From CAYRSS01 sp964426945 (GTDB taxonomy: Bacteria > Planctomycetota > Phycisphaerae > UBA1845), in NCBI GenBank assembly GCA_964426945.1, contig CAYRSS010000022.1, positions 1 through 61,443 of the forward strand: DNA of 61,443 nucleotides, written 5' to 3'. Made by a program: the position numbers and the translations under genes. Positions within the stretch are counted from its first letter, which is position 1, and every line of letters begins with the position of its first letter. Shown piece by piece: positions 16,665 through 25,960 of the stretch. The notes below the pieces were generated by a model. It searched no databases and was not told the origin of the DNA. It was given only the letters and a program-made list of their open reading frames with translations.

Positions 16665-17396
16665 TCACCGCGCAATCGTGGGGTCGTACTTGTTCAGCAG
16701 AAACCGGGGCGGAAAGCCGCCCTCGGGGTCGATCTTGTACGTCTTGGCGAAAGTCATTCCTTCGGCATGGCCATCGAGGAATCCGTAGTTGGCCCGCCCC
16801 AGATGCCGCATAAGCTGCAGCTCGCGGGCGGCGAGTTGCTGCGAATCGCCGAACCACCAGTTTTCCGGATGCACGTGATCCGCCGCGGCGAAGTCGCCTT
16901 TCTCGGCCAGCTCGACCCAGAAAATGGTCGCAGCCGGCGTACGGATGCGCTCCCAGCGGTCGAACACCGGCTGGCCCGCCAGCGGGTACACCATGTAGGC
17001 ATTGCTCGCGAAGCTCGTCTGTCGACGACGGCCGTCGGGCAGCGCAACCTCAAAGTGTTCGCTCTCGTCCATCGGGCAGCGGGCGATTTCGAGATTGCGA
17101 CCGTAGTCCTCGGCGAGCTGCGTCACCCATGATCGAGCCACGTCATCGGCGTCTCCGCCATGGGTGAAGCCGGCCGTGGGGAAGCGTCCGCCACTGCTGT
17201 CGGTGTACAGGTGGACCGCGTTCGTGAGCGACCGCATGTTGCTCAGGCACACCACGCCCTTCGCCTGCTTTCGAGCCCGGCTCAGCCCTGGCAGCAGGAT
17301 GGCGATCAGCAGCGCGATGATGGAGATCACCACGAGCAACTCAATCAGCGTGAACGCCCCCACAGGGCGACCACGACCTACCCTCCGCCTGCGCAT
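16665..17396 (-). CDS. Type II secretion-like pseudopilin with H-x-DGH C-terminus
   Basis: A 243-aa protein with the class III prepilin signal G-AFTLIELLVVISIIALLIA, cleaved after Gly by a prepilin peptidase, then a hydrophobic helix and the conserved LLPGLSRAR. The C-terminal domain contains MRHLGRANYGFLDGH, the H-x(9)-DG pattern typical of the very abundant planctomycete pseudopilin-like proteins. The start at 17396 is preferred because GGGAG lies 6-7 bases upstream; ATGs at 17411 and 17474 are possible. Such proteins are thought to act at the envelope, but most have no assigned role. It sits in one direction with the His-rich protein and the two paralogous secreted proteins. Confidence 0.88.
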   Translation of the reverse strand: MRRRRVGRGRPVGAFTLIELLVVISIIALLIAILLPGLSRARKQAKGVVCLSNMRSLTNAVHLYTDSSGGRFPTAGFTHGGDADDVARSWVTQLAEDYGRNLEIARCPMDESEHFEVALPDGRRRQTSFASNAYMVYPLAGQPVFDRWERIRTPAATIFWVELAEKGDFAAADHVHPENWWFGDSQQLAARELQLMRHLGRANYGFLDGHAEGMTFAKTYKIDPEGGFPPRFLLNKYDPTIAR

Positions 17397-17731
17397 GGCA
17401 CTCTCCCGCATGACCCCGCGGAGCAGCGCGGCGCGCGCGGAACGTGCGCGACCTCGCGCCTCAGCGGAAGCCATGCCTCAGCGTTCGACGAAGCGCGCGC
17501 CCGCCGTGCGGCACTGGGCCTGACACGGAACGGCACCGCAGCGCGAACGCGGGTTGACGAACCGAGAACCTGGTGGATGTAGTGGATCGGTCGCGACGCG
17601 CAACCGGCGATTCTCAACGGATGTGATGCCGCTGTGCGGCGCGCGGACGGTCGCCGCACGCTCGCGGGCCGACGCGCACGCCGCCGGCGCGCACATCGGG
17701 CACATCATCACAGTGAGAACCACTCCAGTGG
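17397..17731. other. 335-bp gap with no supported gene
   Basis: Between the His-rich small protein and the pseudopilin gene. Short frames here have no recognisable domain or ribosome site, and I see no good promoter or terminator. Confidence 0.5.
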
Positions 17732-18055
17732 CTAAAGAATCGACGGTGGAGCGCGAGCAAGGAGGGGACGCGGGAGGCGCTGGGCACTCGGCGCCTCGTG
17801 GGGCGGGACAGAGACATCGGCCGGAAGCGGCCGAAAATCGGGCAAGAACGCTCCCACGGCGAGCGCATGCGACACAGCGATCGCACAGAGAGAACAGTCG
17901 GAACCGACGTCGTCTGAGCCATGCTTCTGGTCGGTCGGTGCCTGATCATGACTGTGGTCATGGTCATGGTGGTGCCACGCTCGCACCGGCGCGACGAGCG
18001 TCGGCGCAATGATCGCGAGCGTGAAAACCGATGAAATGAGCAGGCGATTTCGCAT
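17732..18055 (-). CDS. Small exported His-rich protein with CxxC (DUF2946-like)
   Basis: A 107-aa protein starting MRNRLLISSVFTLAIIAP, a signal peptide ending in VRAW. It continues with a His/Asp cluster (residues 28-36, WHHHDHDHSHDQ) and a CSLC pair (C54, C57), then a Pro-rich tail. This order (signal, His cluster, CxxC) matches the small proteins of the DUF2946 type often found near metal-transport genes; the assignment is by pattern only. The start at 18055 lies 35 bp downstream of a good promoter -10 box. It is the first gene of the minus-strand locus that continues with the pseudopilin and the HEHEGD proteins, which suggests metal handling. Confidence 0.65.
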   Translation of the reverse strand: MRNRLLISSVFTLAIIAPTLVAPVRAWHHHDHDHSHDQAPTDQKHGSDDVGSDCSLCAIAVSHALAVGAFLPDFRPLPADVSVPPHEAPSAQRLPRPLLARAPPSIL

Positions 18056-18089
18056 AACGGCGACGGGAGCACACCGCTCCACATCCCAT

Positions 18090-18117
18090 ATACTACCACA
18101 AATCGCGGGAAGTTCAA
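18090..18117 (-). promoter_or_regulatory. Promoter of the His-rich small protein gene
   Basis: On the minus strand TTGAAC (18112-18117), a 16-bp spacer and TAGTAT (18090-18095). The predicted transcript starts about 28 nt before the ATG at 18055, a well-placed arrangement. No AT-rich palindrome typical of a Zur or Fur operator overlaps it. Confidence 0.6.
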
Positions 18118-18156
18118 CCTCTGACGGCGAGAGACATCGATGCGCACACCACGGCG

Positions 18157-18756
18157 TCACGCCGACCAGAATCCCCCCTCACGCGCGATCTCCGCCACCG
18201 GTTTGCGGCCCGTAGGCACTTCGCGCTCGCGCAGCTCCGCCGGCAGGCCGTCCGGATCGCCCGGACGCCCCACGGCGATCATGGCTTCCACCGCGTAGTC
18301 TTCCGGCACGTGGAGACCGCGCCGCACCTTCTCTCGGTCAAACCCCGCCATGCCGTGCACCACAAGGCCCATCGCGGCGCCCTGGAGGCAGAGGTTCTGG
18401 AACGAGGCTCCGGCATCGAAGGTATGCACCGGGTTCGGCTTGCCGTTGAGCGCGAACACCTTGTGGGACATCACGACGATCAGCACGGCCGCGCTGCGGC
18501 ACCAGACCTGGTTGGCCTCCATCAGGAAGTCCATGAACGTGGCGAAATGCCGGCCATCGCGCCGGGCGTAGGCGTAGCGCCATTCCTGCTCGTTGTAGGT
18601 GGAGGGAGCCCATCGGGCGGCCTCGAACAGCGAGAGTAACTCTGCCTCGGAGATCGACTCGCCGGTCATGGCCCGCGGCGACCAGCGGGTCAGGAAGATC
18701 GACTCGATCGGGTGGTCGGCGCGGCGATGGCTGAGCGGATAAGGAAGACGTCCCAT
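18157..18756 (-). CDS. Nitroreductase-family protein
   Basis: A 199-aa FMN-dependent nitroreductase-like protein. Family features are the N-terminal RRADHPIESIFLTRWSPRAM (the R-S-x-R/P-R opening of the family), SISEAELLSLFEAARWAPS with the conserved substrate-side ARWAPST, the LVVHGMAGF region and the C-terminal VGRPG strand. These enzymes reduce quinones or nitro compounds with NAD(P)H as flavin homodimers. Start at 18756: AGGAG lies 11 bases upstream; a longer start at 18897 would add a low-complexity basic stretch. It is divergent from the phosphatase gene and ends close to the His-rich gene, so co-regulation with that locus is possible but unproven. Confidence 0.85.
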   Translation of the reverse strand: MGRLPYPLSHRRADHPIESIFLTRWSPRAMTGESISEAELLSLFEAARWAPSTYNEQEWRYAYARRDGRHFATFMDFLMEANQVWCRSAAVLIVVMSHKVFALNGKPNPVHTFDAGASFQNLCLQGAAMGLVVHGMAGFDREKVRRGLHVPEDYAVEAMIAVGRPGDPDGLPAELREREVPTGRKPVAEIAREGGFWSA

Positions 18757-18991
18757 GGTCTGGTTGCTCCTGGAGGGCCGGAACGGTTGCACACGGGACG
18801 TCAGGATAGCGGTCTGCTGCCGCGGACGGAAGCCGGCCCGGGCGGTCGATCCGGTCCGCGCGCTCATGCAATCTTCACCGACTCCTGCTACGCTCATCAG
18901 CTGAGAGGGGTCGTCTCGGCAGCGCCGGATCGTCGGCCGCGGTCGCGCGAGGGATCGATCCGAGACGGATCAGCACGAGGGAATCACCGAC

Positions 18992-20752
18992 ATGCCCGTT
19001 CGAAGCACTCTGGCCGCCGCGTACGGCCTGATTCGCGTCTTGGCGATTTCCGTCGTCGCAACACCGCTGGTGACCGCGGCCCCTGCCATCGCACGCGCCG
19101 ACGACGCCGCACCGGCCGCTGCCGCGAAGGATGGTCGCCAGCCCCGGCTCGTGCTGCTGATCGTGATCGACCAGTTCCGCGCCGACCTGCTGACGCGATT
19201 CGACGAACACTATGTCGATGGCGGCTTTCGTCGGCTGCGCCGCGAAGGCGCAACGTTCCTCAACGCCCACTTCTCCTACGCCTCGTCGGCAACTGCACCC
19301 GGACACGCGACGATCGGGAGCGGGCGCCTGCCGCGCAGCCACGGCATCATCGGCAACGAGTGGCACCGCGAGGACGGCGAGGCCAGGTCGCGCCCGGCGA
19401 CATACGACCCGCATACGCGCTACGTCGGTGTTGAGGGTGAGTCGGGCGCTGCGCGGTCGCCCGCGGCGCTGGTCGGCGCCTCGCTTTCCGACGCGCTCAA
19501 GCTGGCGGATCGCAGGTCGCGCGTGCACGCAGTGGCCATGAAGGACCGCGCGTCGATCTTCACGGCGGGCCGTGCCGCCGACGCCGCCTACTGGTGGCAC
19601 GAATCCACCGGGCGATTCGTCACGAGCACCTACTACCGCGACGAACTTCCACCCTATGTGGCCGCGTTCAACGAGGCCCGCCCCGCCGACCGCTATCAGG
19701 AGGCCGTCTGGACGCCGCTGCTGCCCGCGGCGGCGTATGAACGCACCTGGCCGATGACGGAAACCTGGGCCCCCGGCCTGGCGAAGCGCGGCACGGCGTT
19801 TCCGCACCCGCTGCCGAAAATCGACGCGGCCAACCCCGCGGAATACTACGTCGCGCTCTACCACACGCCGTTTGCCAACGAACTCGTGTTCGAAATCGCG
19901 CGGGCCTTGCTTGATGGTGAGAAGCTCGGACGAGGCCCCGCGGTTGATATGCTGATTGTCGGCCTGTCGGCCAACGACATCATCGGCCATGCGTACGGCC
20001 CGGAGAGCGCCGAAGTCATGGACACAATGCTGCGGACCGACCGGATGCTCGCCGAGTTCCTCGCGCACGTGGACCAGGCGGTCGGCCTGTCGCGCTGCGT
20101 AGTCGCGGTCACGGGCGATCACGGGGCCACCAGCAACCCCCATCTCGCCCGGGAGATCGGGGCGGATGCCAACCGCCTCGACGGCAAAGCGCTGGTCGCC
20201 GGGCTCGAGCAGGCGTTGCGCGCGACCGCGCCGCCGGAATCCTCCGGCACGCCCCTGGTGCGCGGACTGAAGATGCCGTGGATCTACTGCGACCCGCAAC
20301 TGGCGCAGCTCGACGAGACGACGGGCGGCGCCCTCTCGCGGGCCGGCAAAGAGTACCTCTGCAGCCAGCCCGGCATCGCCAACGCGTTCTGCGCCGCGGA
20401 ACTGTCGGGGCCTCCCCCGGCGGCGGACGAGGCGTTTCGCCGTCTCGGGTGGCGGTGCTACTTTCCGAATCGCTCGGGCAACTTCCTGCTTCAGCTCGCG
20501 CCAATGTGGTACACACAGGGCGGCGACGCCTCCGGCCACGGTGCGGGCTTCCGCTCCGATCGCCACGTGCCGATCATCCTCGCCGGACCGGGTGTGAAGG
20601 CGTGCACCTCTCATACCCCAGCGGATCCGGTCGACATCGCCGTGACCATCGCCGCCCTGCTGGGCATCGAGCCGCCGGCCGAGGCGGACGGCCGCGTGCT
20701 TCACGAAGGGCTCGACGAGCGCCCGGCAGGACACGCGGCTGCCCCGAATTGA
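18992..20752 (+). CDS. PafA-type alkaline phosphatase family protein
   Basis: A 586-aa exported phosphatase of the alkaline phosphatase superfamily. The signal peptide ends near TAAPAIARA. The metal and nucleophile sites match the PafA (Thr-nucleophile) branch: VIDQFRADLL with the metal-binding Asp, SSATAPGHATIGSG with Thr101 as the likely nucleophile, HGIIGNEW, LSANDIIGHAYGPES with the second metal site and TGDHGA near residue 370. PafA enzymes hydrolyse phosphomonoesters without strong phosphate regulation. The ATG at 18992 is followed by a good signal peptide. The promoter of the next gene begins 8 bp after the stop, so the two genes are probably expressed separately. Confidence 0.9.
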   Translation: MPVRSTLAAAYGLIRVLAISVVATPLVTAAPAIARADDAAPAAAAKDGRQPRLVLLIVIDQFRADLLTRFDEHYVDGGFRRLRREGATFLNAHFSYASSATAPGHATIGSGRLPRSHGIIGNEWHREDGEARSRPATYDPHTRYVGVEGESGAARSPAALVGASLSDALKLADRRSRVHAVAMKDRASIFTAGRAADAAYWWHESTGRFVTSTYYRDELPPYVAAFNEARPADRYQEAVWTPLLPAAAYERTWPMTETWAPGLAKRGTAFPHPLPKIDAANPAEYYVALYHTPFANELVFEIARALLDGEKLGRGPAVDMLIVGLSANDIIGHAYGPESAEVMDTMLRTDRMLAEFLAHVDQAVGLSRCVVAVTGDHGATSNPHLAREIGADANRLDGKALVAGLEQALRATAPPESSGTPLVRGLKMPWIYCDPQLAQLDETTGGALSRAGKEYLCSQPGIANAFCAAELSGPPPAADEAFRRLGWRCYFPNRSGNFLLQLAPMWYTQGGDASGHGAGFRSDRHVPIILAGPGVKACTSHTPADPVDIAVTIAALLGIEPPAEADGRVLHEGLDERPAGHAAAPN

Positions 20753-20760
20753 CGCATTCC

Positions 20761-20789
20761 TTGACCCTGGCGGAGCGCGCTCCTATACG
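20761..20789 (+). promoter_or_regulatory. Sigma-70-type promoter of the photolyase gene
   Basis: TTGACC (20761-20766), a 17-bp spacer and TATACG (20784-20789), 8 bp after the phosphatase stop. It predicts a leader of about 32 nt. Confidence 0.6.
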
Positions 20790-20827
20790 CTCAGAGCAGA
20801 CTGGACGTCTGCGGGAGCACTATCGCA

Positions 20828-22246
20828 ATGCGCGCGCTGGTCTGGTTCCGATCTGATCTTCGCTTGCGGGACAACCCCGCCCTTCACCAGGCCTGCCGCG
20901 AGGCCGACCACGGCGTGGTCGGGGTGTTCGTGGTCAGCCGCGCTCAGTGGAAGCAGCACGACTGGGGGGCGATGAAGGCCGATTTCGTCCTGCGGAATGT
21001 CGCCGAACTGTCGGCGTCGCTCGCCGAGATCAACGTGGCGCTGCGGATCGTCGAGGCGCCGACATTCGCCGACGTGCCCGGCGCCCTGGCCGACCTCGCG
21101 GCCGCGGTGAAGTGCGACACGCTCTTCGCCAACCGTGAATACGAGGTCAACGAACTGCGGCGTGACGCCGAGGTGGAGAAGGTGTTCGACGCCGCTGGCC
21201 GAAACGTCCGCTTCTACGAGGATCAGACGGTCATCCCGCCCGCATCCATCCGCACTCGCGAGGGCGGCGCGTACAGTGTGTTCACGCCGTTCAAGCGGCG
21301 ATGGTGCGAGCTGGTTCCGCCGGATGTGGCGTCGCAGGTCCTGAACCGGCCGCGCCGCCTGTCGGCGATGGTGGGCAAACCGGACGACGTCCTGATCGAC
21401 GCTTCCGACTTCGCAGGCCGCACTCGCGCGGATCTCTGGCCTGCAGGCGAGAACGCGGCACGCAAACGGCTGGACAAGTTCGTGGCCGGTCCGATGGCGG
21501 CCTATCACGACCGCCGCGACCTGCCCGCCATCAACGGCACCAGCACGCTTTCGCCCTACCTGGCTTGCGGCGCGGTCTCCGCCCGCCAATGTCTGGTCGC
21601 CGCGATGACCGCCAACGGCGACGCCGTCGCCGACGGTCCGCGCGGGCCGTCGACCTGGATCAGCGAACTCATCTGGCGCGAGTTCTACCGGCACGTGCTC
21701 GTCTCGTATCCGCGCGTGTGCATGAACCGGCCGTTCAAGCCGGCGACCGAACACATCGAGTGGGACCGCGATCAGCGCCTCTTCGACGCCTGGCGCGAGG
21801 GCCGGACCGGCGTCCCCATCGTAGACGCCGGCATGCGCCAACTCGCACAGACCGGCTGGATGCACAATCGCGTGCGCATGATCACGGCGATGTACCTGAC
21901 CAAGGACCTGTTCATTGACTGGCGATGGGGCGAGCGCCACTTCATGCAGCACCTCGTGGACGGCGACTTGGCCAGCAACAACGGCGGCTGGCAGTGGTCC
22001 GCGTCGACGGGCACCGACGCGGCTCCCTACTTCCGGATCTTCAACCCGGTCTCACAGGGCAGGAAGTTCGACCCGCAGGGCGTGTATGTCCGGCGGTTCC
22101 TGCCCGAGCTCGAGCACGTACCCGCCGAGTCGATCCACGAACCCCACGAGCACGACGCCGCCGTGGGCGACTACCCCGCGCCCATCATCGATCACGCCGA
22201 GGCCCGCCGGCGCGTGCTGGACGCGTTCAAGGCGGCGGCGTCCTGA
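20828..22246 (+). CDS. phr: Deoxyribodipyrimidine photo-lyase
   Basis: Light-driven repair of UV cyclobutane pyrimidine dimers. The 472-aa length is right. The N-terminal antenna-binding domain starts RALVWFRSDLRLRDNPALHQ, and the FAD-binding helical domain has GTSTLSPYLACGAVSARQC, WISELIWREFYRHVL, VPIVDAGMRQLAQTGWMHNR and WQWSASTGTDAAPYFRIFNP. The last blocks carry the Trp chain and adenine-binding residues used in photoreduction and argue for an active photolyase rather than a cryptochrome. The start at 20828 begins at the conserved strand. The gene follows its own promoter and is followed after 173 bp by the MscS gene. Confidence 0.95.
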   Translation: MRALVWFRSDLRLRDNPALHQACREADHGVVGVFVVSRAQWKQHDWGAMKADFVLRNVAELSASLAEINVALRIVEAPTFADVPGALADLAAAVKCDTLFANREYEVNELRRDAEVEKVFDAAGRNVRFYEDQTVIPPASIRTREGGAYSVFTPFKRRWCELVPPDVASQVLNRPRRLSAMVGKPDDVLIDASDFAGRTRADLWPAGENAARKRLDKFVAGPMAAYHDRRDLPAINGTSTLSPYLACGAVSARQCLVAAMTANGDAVADGPRGPSTWISELIWREFYRHVLVSYPRVCMNRPFKPATEHIEWDRDQRLFDAWREGRTGVPIVDAGMRQLAQTGWMHNRVRMITAMYLTKDLFIDWRWGERHFMQHLVDGDLASNNGGWQWSASTGTDAAPYFRIFNPVSQGRKFDPQGVYVRRFLPELEHVPAESIHEPHEHDAAVGDYPAPIIDHAEARRRVLDAFKAAAS

Positions 22247-22419
22247 CCGGCGAGGCGACCCCAAACGGTCGGTCGGAGTGCCTCCGCCGGCGGCTGCGCT
22301 ACTCGATCGGCCGCCTAGGACGTATCATGACGACCTCGACAGGGGGTGACCCACGGGCCGGGCCCCTGCCGGAAGTCTGCCGCCCCGCCTCCGGCGGGAG
22401 TGCAGGAGTGAGAGTGCGT

Positions 22420-25400
22420 ATGCGCAGGTGGGCTTGGCGTTGGTTGCTCGTCGTAGCCTCGCTGGGCGTTCCCACGATGGCGCAGGAACTCCCCACCCCC
22501 GCCGCCCCTGCGCAGCCCGCGGAACAACCTCCCACCACGCCTGACAACCCACCCCCTGCCACGCCGACCTCGAGCCTTCCGAACGGTGATCCGGAGGAGC
22601 TGGAGCTGCGGATCGATGCGATCGAGGCGCGGCTGCAGCAGGTGCAGGCGGCCGCGGGCATTGACGACGCCCGCAGGGCCATGCTCGTCGAACTCTACCA
22701 ACAGATCCTCGCCGAACTCGGCCGCGCGGTAGAGCTGGACAACAAGCGTGCTGAACTGATTCGCAGCCTCTCCGACGCGCCCGCCCAGATTCAGGGACTG
22801 CAGGCCGAACTGGCCCAGCCCGCCGCGGACCCGGCGGCCGAGCTCGCCGCGGCTGACAGCCTGGTCGAGTTCGAGCAGGGCCTCGGCACGGCCGAAGCGT
22901 CGGTCAAGACGGCACAAGAGGCGGTCGGAAGGTTTGAACAGGAACTCAAGGACATCGCCGAACGTCGGCGTACGGCACCAGAGACGATCGCCGCGGCGGG
23001 CGCGCGCATCGACGCCATTCGTGCAGAGCTACAGGCCGCCCCGCCCGAGGGCGAACCGGCGGTCGTCTCCGAAGCGCGACGGGCCCTCGCGCGGGCGCAA
23101 CTCAGATCGCTGGAAGCGGAAGTCGACCGGTGGGAAGCTGGCATTGCGACCTATGGCATTCGCAGCGAACTGCTCCGTTTGCGATCGGCCAAGGCGGCAC
23201 GCGATCTGTCGGCCGGCCAGGCACGGGTCGCCGCCTGGCAGGAAGCCGTCACGAACCGCCGGCGAACCGAGGCCGCCGTCGCCGCGGCCGAGGCGGAACG
23301 CGTCCGCCGGGAGGCCGCGCGGTCTCACCCCGTCATCAAAGAACTCGCCGAACGCAACGCCCGCCTCGCCGAGGAACGGGCCGGGCTGGTCGAGAAGCTC
23401 AAGCGTGCCACGGATCAGCAGGCGACGGTGCGCAAGCTGCTGACCGACGTGCGCACGAGCTTCGAATACGTCGTCAACCGCGTAAAGGACAAGCGTCTCG
23501 AGCACGCGATGGGGCTGCTCCTGCGGCGCAAGCGGGACGAGCTGCCCGATCTGCGCTCGGTCCAGCGGCAGGCCGCCACCCGCGCCGAAGACATCGCGAC
23601 GATCGATGTTCGGATGATTGAGCTGGAGGACGAACAGAAGCGCTTCGCCGATCAGGAAGCAGCCCTGCGAGACGCGGTGGCGCGCGTGAAGCAGGCGACC
23701 CCCGACGTGCAGGTCGAGGCGATCGAGGCCGAAATCCGCCCGCTGGTGGCCAAGCGGCTTGAACTGATCGGCACGCTGCTGGTCGACTCAGGCACCTACT
23801 TCGACAAGCTCTACGATCTCGACGCCGAAGAGCAGCAGCTCATCGCCCGGGTGACCGAGTATGCCGCTTTCATTGACGAGCGCGTGCTCTGGATCCGGAG
23901 CGCTTCCCTGCCCGGGGCCGACGATCTGCGGGCCACCTTCGACGCGCTCCGGTGGCTGCTGGATCCCGCCGCCTGGGGGCAGGCCTGGGCAGGCCAGTTG
24001 ACGCAAACGGCGGCGGAGCCGGTTCCCGTCGTGCTGTTCCTGATCGTGGCCGGGCTGTTGCTGGGCCTCCGCCGTCGGCTGCGGGGCGTGATCGCGGACC
24101 TCGGCCAACAGGCGATGAGCAGCTCGTGCGTCAGCATGCGCCTGACATTCCAAACGCTGGTCGCGACGATCCTCGTCGCGGCGGTCTGGCCGTGCATCAT
24201 GTGGGTGATCGCGTGGCGGCTGGGGAGCCTTCCCGCGGCGCCGGACATCGCCAAAGCGGTCTCGGCGGGGCTCCAGCAGGCGGCGTTTGCGCTGCTTTCG
24301 ATGGAGTTCTACCGGCAGCTCTGCCGCTCGAACGGCCTGGCGGAGGCGCACTTCGGCTGGCCGGTGCGCGGCGTGCGACTCTTCCGCCGCAACCTTGCCT
24401 GGGTGATGTCGCTGGTGGTTCCACTGATCTTTCTCGGCGTCACGCTGGAGTGGGCCGGGCGCGAGGAGTGGCGCAATTCGATCATCCGTACGGCGTTCAT
24501 CGCTCGCATGGTCCTTGTGACCGTGTTCTGCGTGCGCATCCTCCGGCCGTCGACGGGCATCTTCGCAGGAACCGAGATGGTCGCCCGCAAGCGCGGGTTC
24601 AACGCCCTTCGTCACTTCTGGTATCCCCTGGGCATCTGGCTTCCCGGCCTGCTGGCGCTGCTGGCCCTGTCCGGCTTCGTCTACACCAGCATCCGGATGT
24701 GGGAGCCGCTGCGGCTGTCGATCCAACTCGCGCTGACCGTCATCCTGCTGCGGGCCCTGGCGACGCGCTGGCTGCTGCTATCCAGACGCAGGCTGGCTTT
24801 CGACCAGCTGCGTAAGCGGCGCGAGGCGCTGGCCAGTCAGCGGCTTGAGCGCGTGACCGACGGCGAAAGCGAAGCGGAGTTGCCCACCGAGCCGGAGTTA
24901 GACGTCGCAGGAGTGAGCGCCCAGACGCGCAATCTGGTCAGCACGCTGACGTTCGTTGCGATGGGCGTGGGGCTGTGGCTGGTTTGGGTCGATGTGCTGC
25001 CGGCGCTGGGGATTCTGAACAACTACGAGATCTGGTCGCAGGTCGTGAGCGTGAGCGAGACGGTCACCAGCGCCGACGGCGTGACCGAGGCGCGCAACGT
25101 CGAGCGCCGCGTGCCGGTCCGCCTCGGGGATCTGTTCATGGCCCTGGTCGTGATCGGCGTGACGGCGGCCGGCGCCAAGAACATCCCCGGCCTGCTGGAG
25201 ATATCGGTGCTTCAGCGCCTGCCGCTCGATGCCGGAGCCCGCTACGCAGTGACAACGGTCACCCGCTACGCCATGACCATCCTGGGCGGCGTGGTCGCAT
25301 TCGGAATGGTCGGGCTGGGTTGGTCGCAGGTGCAGTGGCTGGCCGCGGCCGTCACGGTCGGGCTGGGCTTCGGCCTGCAGGAGATCTTCGCCAACTTCGT

Positions 25401-25950
25401 CTCCGGCCTGATCATCCTGTTCGAGCGTCCGATCCGAATCGGCGACATCGTCACCGTGGGAGAGGTTGAGGGTCGCGTCACGCGCATCCGCATCCGGGCC
25501 ACGACGATCATGGACTGGAACCGCCGCGAGATGCTCGTACCGAATAAGGAATTCATCACCGGCCGCCTGCTGAACTGGACCCTGTCCGACAACATCACCC
25601 GCGAGGTGGTCACCGTCGGCATCGCCTATGGCTCAGACGTCGAACAGGCGACAGCTCTGCTGATGAAGGTCGCCAACGACAGTCCGCTGGTCATGAAGGA
25701 TCCGGCGCCCTCGGCGATTTTCCGGCGATTCGGAGACAGCGCGCTGGAATTCGACCTCCGCGTGTTCATCGAGAATCGCGACGACTGGGCCGAGTTCGTC
25801 CACGAAGTGCATCGCGACATCTACAACGCGTTCGCCCGTGCGGGGATCGAGATCGCCTTCCCGCAGCGCGACATCCACATTCGCACCATTCAGGGGCTGC
25901 CGCCGGGCGCTTTCCAGGATCCCGCGACAACCGCCGGACGACGCGACTGA
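22420..25950 (+). CDS. Very large MscS-type mechanosensitive channel (MscK/KefA-like)
   Basis: A 1176-aa protein that opens under membrane tension to release osmolytes. An N-terminal signal peptide (WLLVVASLGVPTMAQ) leads into a Pro-rich segment and a periplasmic region of about 450 residues (about 60-510) rich in Ala, Glu and Arg that should form long coiled coils. Several membrane helices follow (about 535-940), then the conserved MscS pore and beta domain (about 945-1165): GLGFGLQEIFANFVSGLIILFERP, IGDIV, RIRATTI and NKEFITGRLLNW. Architecture resembles MscK/KefA of enteric bacteria. An upstream reading frame continues to 21925, but overlaps photolyase and lacks a signal. I chose the ATG at 22420, with AGGAG 11 bases upstream; GTG at 22414 is possible. 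Confidence 0.88.
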   Translation: MRRWAWRWLLVVASLGVPTMAQELPTPAAPAQPAEQPPTTPDNPPPATPTSSLPNGDPEELELRIDAIEARLQQVQAAAGIDDARRAMLVELYQQILAELGRAVELDNKRAELIRSLSDAPAQIQGLQAELAQPAADPAAELAAADSLVEFEQGLGTAEASVKTAQEAVGRFEQELKDIAERRRTAPETIAAAGARIDAIRAELQAAPPEGEPAVVSEARRALARAQLRSLEAEVDRWEAGIATYGIRSELLRLRSAKAARDLSAGQARVAAWQEAVTNRRRTEAAVAAAEAERVRREAARSHPVIKELAERNARLAEERAGLVEKLKRATDQQATVRKLLTDVRTSFEYVVNRVKDKRLEHAMGLLLRRKRDELPDLRSVQRQAATRAEDIATIDVRMIELEDEQKRFADQEAALRDAVARVKQATPDVQVEAIEAEIRPLVAKRLELIGTLLVDSGTYFDKLYDLDAEEQQLIARVTEYAAFIDERVLWIRSASLPGADDLRATFDALRWLLDPAAWGQAWAGQLTQTAAEPVPVVLFLIVAGLLLGLRRRLRGVIADLGQQAMSSSCVSMRLTFQTLVATILVAAVWPCIMWVIAWRLGSLPAAPDIAKAVSAGLQQAAFALLSMEFYRQLCRSNGLAEAHFGWPVRGVRLFRRNLAWVMSLVVPLIFLGVTLEWAGREEWRNSIIRTAFIARMVLVTVFCVRILRPSTGIFAGTEMVARKRGFNALRHFWYPLGIWLPGLLALLALSGFVYTSIRMWEPLRLSIQLALTVILLRALATRWLLLSRRRLAFDQLRKRREALASQRLERVTDGESEAELPTEPELDVAGVSAQTRNLVSTLTFVAMGVGLWLVWVDVLPALGILNNYEIWSQVVSVSETVTSADGVTEARNVERRVPVRLGDLFMALVVIGVTAAGAKNIPGLLEISVLQRLPLDAGARYAVTTVTRYAMTILGGVVAFGMVGLGWSQVQWLAAAVTVGLGFGLQEIFANFVSGLIILFERPIRIGDIVTVGEVEGRVTRIRIRATTIMDWNRREMLVPNKEFITGRLLNWTLSDNITREVVTVGIAYGSDVEQATALLMKVANDSPLVMKDPAPSAIFRRFGDSALEFDLRVFIENRDDWAEFVHEVHRDIYNAFARAGIEIAFPQRDIHIRTIQGLPPGAFQDPATTAGRRD

Positions 25951-25960
25951 CCCACGGCCG

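Noticed and set aside
17478..17723. Small minus-strand frame starting with a CxxC pair after the His-rich gene
   Set aside because: Apart from the short Cys motif it has no hydrophobic or domain-like pattern, and the spacing to a ribosome site is poor.
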